Source: CAZBRS01 sp964494475
GTDB taxonomy: Bacteria > Myxococcota_A > UBA9042 > CAZBRS01
DNA: 64,000 nt
Assembly (NCBI GenBank): GCA_964494475.1
Contig: CAZBRS010000015.1
Location: 1 to 64,000, forward strand
Reading direction: 5' to 3'
Shown here: positions 61,219 through 64,000 of the stretch, piece by piece
Numbering within the stretch: the stretch's first letter is position 1
Layout: each line of letters opens with the position of its first letter
Notes under the pieces: generated by a model
The model's database searches: none
What the model saw: the letters and a program-made list of their open reading frames with translations, nothing else
Told to the model about the DNA's origin: nothing
Position numbers and translations under genes: made by a program

Positions 61219-64000
61219 TTATGGGCAATCCGGCTTCTGGAACCACTCGCAGTGCCCGTTGACGGGCGCCGAGCAGTAGTCGGTGGTGCAGGGGTCGCCG
61301 TCGTTGCACTGGGTGTAGCTGGTGCAGGGCCAGGTGCAGCCCGGGATGTACGCGCTGTCGCATTGCCAGGTGAGCGGGCTGCAGAAGTCGCGCGTGCACG
61401 GGTTGGTGTCACTGCACTGGTAATCGAAGAGGCAGGCCCCCGGGCAGTCGAAGTTCGGCCCGTGGTAGCACTGGAACGTGGTCAGGTTGCAGTAGTCGGT
61501 GGTGCACGTGTCGGCGTCGTCGCAGGCGCCGGCCGACGTGCAGCAGCCGGGGGTGTCGAGGGCGGGCGCGTAGGCGCACGTGCCCCCGGGCCCGTCGGGG
61601 CAGGCGTCGACGGTGCACGTGTTGCCGTCGTCGCAGTCGACGGGCTCGTTGCAGCAGGTGGGAATCCAGGTGATCTCGCACTTGCCGGCCACGCAGACCT
61701 CGGAGGTGCACACGTTGCCGTCCTTGCAGTCGGGGGTGGCCTCGCAGAGGCCGCAGGCAGGGCTCGGCTTGGTGACGCACTTGTGCGAGAGGCACAGGTT
61801 CAGCGTGCACGGGTCGGCGTCGACGCAGTCGGCGTTCGTGCGGCAGCACTCCCAGATGAAGTGGGTGACGCAGCTGGCGTAGACGCACAGGTCGTTCGTG
61901 CACGCGTCGCCGTCGTCGCACAGGGGGTCCCAGGTGCCCGGCGACGCCGTGCAGCCGCTGCCGCACTCGGGGTGCTGCCCGTGGGCGCACACGCTCTGCA
62001 CGCAGGCGTCGACGGTGCACGTGTCGCCGTCGTCGCACTCGAGGTCGACCACGCAGCAGTTGGGTAGCGTCTGGTGGCGGCAGCTGCCATCGGCCAGGCA
62101 CACGTCGGACGTGCACGTGTTCGAGTCGCTGCAGTCGGCGTTGGTCGCGCAGCCCCCGCAGATCGGGTCGGGCGTGTTCTGGCACGAGTTGGCCAGGCAG
62201 TCGTCCTGCGTGCACGCGTCGCCGTCGTCGCAGTCGTCGTCGGCCAGGCAGCAGGTGGGGTTTCCCTTGTTGGCGCAGAAACCGAGGGCACAGCGATCGG
62301 ACGTGCACGGGTCGCCGTCGTCGCACTCGGCGTCGGCGGAGCACACGCTGCCGCAGGCCGGGTCGCTCACGTGGCCGCAGGTGTTGTACTCGCAGCCGTC
62401 GAGCGTGCAGGCGTTGCCGTCGTCGCAGTCGGCGTACTTCGTGCAGCAGCCGGCCACGGGCTCGAAGGCGCAGATGTGTGCGTTGCAGGTGTCCTTGGTG
62501 CACGCGTTGCCGTCGTTGCACTGGGTGTTGAGGGTGCAGTAGGTGCAGCCCGCCTGCTGCACGTTGGTGCAGGCGTGGGTGAGCGTACCGCAGGTGTCCT
62601 TGGTGCAGGGGTTCGCGTCGTCGCAGTCGCCCGCGGTGTCGCAGCAGCCCAGCACCTCCTGATGGTAGCACGAGCCCTGCACGCAGCGGTCGGTGGTGCA
62701 GGTCAGGCCGTCGTCGCAGCCAGCCGCCGAGGTGCAGCCGACGCACCCGTCGATCGTGTCGTGCCGGCAGGCGTGCGCGGCGGTGCACACGTCGGTGGTG
62801 CACAGGTTGCCGTCGTCGCACGCGGCGTCGGCCAGGCAACAACCGGCGAGGGGCGCGTGGCCGCAGGCTCCGCCACCCGCGGCTCCGCTCGGGTCGGGGG
62901 TGCAGGTGTCGGCGGTGCACGGGTTGGCGTCGTCGCATTCGTTCACGTCGTGGCAGCACCCGTCGAGCCAGCGGTGGGCGCAGGCCTCGTCTTCGCAGGC
63001 GTCGGCGGTGCACGTGTCGTCGTCGTCGCAGTCGCCCAGGCTCGAGCAGCAGTTGGGGATGGGCGTGGCCAGGCAACTGGCCGCCACGCAGCGATCCGAC
63101 GTGCAGGGGTCGCCATCGCGGCAGTCGGCGTCGACCGCGCAGGCGGCGCAGGCCGGGTTCGGCGCGTACTCGCACGCGTTGGCCGTGCAGCGGTCGAGCG
63201 TGCAGGCGTCGGCGTCGGCGCACTCGGCGTCGGAGTCGCAGCAGCCCAGCATGAACTGGCTCACGCAGTAGCCGTAGAAACAGTCGTCGCGCGTGCAGGG
63301 ATCGCCGTCGTCGCAGTCGGCGTCGATCGAGCACGAGCCGCAGTCGGGGTGCAGCGCGTGGACGCACAGGTTCGTGACGCAGCCGTCGATGGTGCACGTG
63401 TCGTCGTCGTCGCAGTCGGTGTCGAGGATGCAGCAGTTCGCGATGCCCTCGTGGGCGCACGTGCCGTCGGCGCGGCAGGTGTCGCGCGTGCACAGGTTGC
63501 CGTCGTTGCAGTCGGCGTTGGCGGCGCACGCGCCGCAGGCCGGGTCGGGTTCGTTGCGGCACACGTGGTCGACGCAGCGGTCGAACGTGCACGTGCTCTG
63601 ATCGGCGCAGTCGAGGTCGATCTGGCAGCAGCCGGGGGTGGGCTTCGAGCCGCAGAAGCCGAGTACGCACATCGACGTGGTGCAGGGGTCGTCGTCGTCG
63701 CAGTCTTCAGGGACGGTGCAGGTCGACTGGCCGCACTCCCAGCCGAGCACGTGGGCGCACTGCCCGAACTCGCAGATGTCCATGGAGCAGGGGTCGGCGT
63801 CGTCGCAGTCGCCGTCGTGGCGGCAGCAGCCCGGGACCACCTCGACGTGGCACGCGTGCGCCACGCACGTGTCGCGGGTGCACACCTCGTGGTCGTCGCA
63901 GTCGCCGTCCTTCAGGCAGTAGGAGCAGCCCGCCAGGTCGACGTGGTGGCAGTCGCCCTGCTGGACGTTGCAGGTGTCGGTGGTGCAGGGGTTCGCGTCG
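61219..64000 (-). CDS. Giant Cys-rich repeat protein (partial; N-terminus beyond right edge)
   Basis: The frame is open to the right edge, so at least 926 residues are present and the start is outside. The protein is made of about 28 repeats of 30-40 residues with the core CxDgxxCTxDxC (examples CDDGNLCTTDVC, CNDGNACTKDTC, CDDGDPCTSDRC) and a second C-x5-9-GCC pair. Such disulfide-rich, acidic, calcium-binding-like repeats occur in exported myxobacterial-type proteins. It is probably exported, but the signal peptide is not in the window. It ends 94 bp from the lipoprotein gene. Confidence 0.88.
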   Translation of the reverse strand, partial: DANPCTTDTCNVQQGDCHHVDLAGCSYCLKDGDCDDHEVCTRDTCVAHACHVEVVPGCCRHDGDCDDADPCSMDICEFGQCAHVLGWECGQSTCTVPEDCDDDDPCTTSMCVLGFCGSKPTPGCCQIDLDCADQSTCTFDRCVDHVCRNEPDPACGACAANADCNDGNLCTRDTCRADGTCAHEGIANCCILDTDCDDDDTCTIDGCVTNLCVHALHPDCGSCSIDADCDDGDPCTRDDCFYGYCVSQFMLGCCDSDAECADADACTLDRCTANACEYAPNPACAACAVDADCRDGDPCTSDRCVAASCLATPIPNCCSSLGDCDDDDTCTADACEDEACAHRWLDGCCHDVNECDDANPCTADTCTPDPSGAAGGGACGHAPLAGCCLADAACDDGNLCTTDVCTAAHACRHDTIDGCVGCTSAAGCDDGLTCTTDRCVQGSCYHQEVLGCCDTAGDCDDANPCTKDTCGTLTHACTNVQQAGCTYCTLNTQCNDGNACTKDTCNAHICAFEPVAGCCTKYADCDDGNACTLDGCEYNTCGHVSDPACGSVCSADAECDDGDPCTSDRCALGFCANKGNPTCCLADDDCDDGDACTQDDCLANSCQNTPDPICGGCATNADCSDSNTCTSDVCLADGSCRHQTLPNCCVVDLECDDGDTCTVDACVQSVCAHGQHPECGSGCTASPGTWDPLCDDGDACTNDLCVYASCVTHFIWECCRTNADCVDADPCTLNLCLSHKCVTKPSPACGLCEATPDCKDGNVCTSEVCVAGKCEITWIPTCCNEPVDCDDGNTCTVDACPDGPGGTCAYAPALDTPGCCTSAGACDDADTCTTDYCNLTTFQCYHGPNFDCPGACLFDYQCSDTNPCTRDFCSPLTWQCDSAYIPGCTWPCTSYTQCNDGDPCTTDYCSAPVNGHCEWFQKPDCP

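Noticed and set aside
61219..64000. CRISPR-like regular repeats
   Set aside because: The repeats are diverged, in frame and protein-coding with strict Cys spacing.

Overview
The window is a compact, GC-rich chromosomal segment. Long spurious open frames run opposite almost every gene. It is most like a Myxococcota/Bradymonadota-type (former deltaproteobacterial) genome. The reasons are lipoproteins with thrombospondin type 3 or Cys-rich repeats, several PEGA-domain proteins, a single-ORF larC, and the order rpsP-khpA-rimM-trmD-rplS-rnhB-yraN. The assignment is an inference from gene content. Promoters are sigma70-like (TTGAC[A/C], about 17 bp, TAnnnT) and neighbouring genes often overlap as ATGA or GTGA.

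Region 1 (1-1153) is the end of an rRNA operon: 3' part of 23S, then 5S and a T-run. Region 2 (1174-15206) is the most unusual part. It is a cluster of five radical-SAM genes on two convergent transcription units, carrying seven radical-SAM modules with AdoMet-cluster cysteines plus one degenerate module. One gene is a 1255-residue fusion of a MurB-like FAD domain with two complete methylthiotransferase-like modules. One is a tandem radical-SAM protein whose second AdoMet site has decayed. Two peptidase-U32-like proteins form a UbiU/UbiV-like pair. Most of the radical-SAM proteins share an auxiliary-cluster signature and a small tail domain. I see no substrate peptide or known pathway, so the function is open.

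Region 3 (15299-24661) has surface proteins (a Gly-rich lipoprotein, a PEGA protein, a TSP3/FG-GAP lipoprotein) and, on the minus strand, a lipoprotein, a small protein, two GlgC-family genes and a family-4 glycosyltransferase. Region 4 (24744-35227) has a palindromic repeat, a MntA-HepT toxin-antitoxin pair, lepB-pyrR-pyrB and a pseudo-dihydroorotase, dprA, and a probable operon of ferredoxin, NapH-like membrane ferredoxin, larE, larB and larC.

Region 5 (35276-48275) has an SCP2 protein, a Cys-rich lipoprotein, uvrB, a TPR protein, a MEMO-family protein, the ribosomal/RNA-modification operon (with a TrmD-SPOUT fusion and a cryptic rnhB start), a PEGA protein, RNase P RNA and ribBA. Region 6 (48357-64000) has a zinc metallopeptidase, a phosphatidylserine synthase-like enzyme, a large radical-SAM protein that carries the same tail as the Region 2 proteins, a HEAT-like/HD-GYP-like pair, an acyl-CoA dehydrogenase, a protein with two PD-(D/E)XK-like nuclease domains, a lipoprotein, and a giant Cys-rich repeat protein that runs off the right edge.

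No tRNA, CRISPR array, prophage or insertion sequence was recognised.
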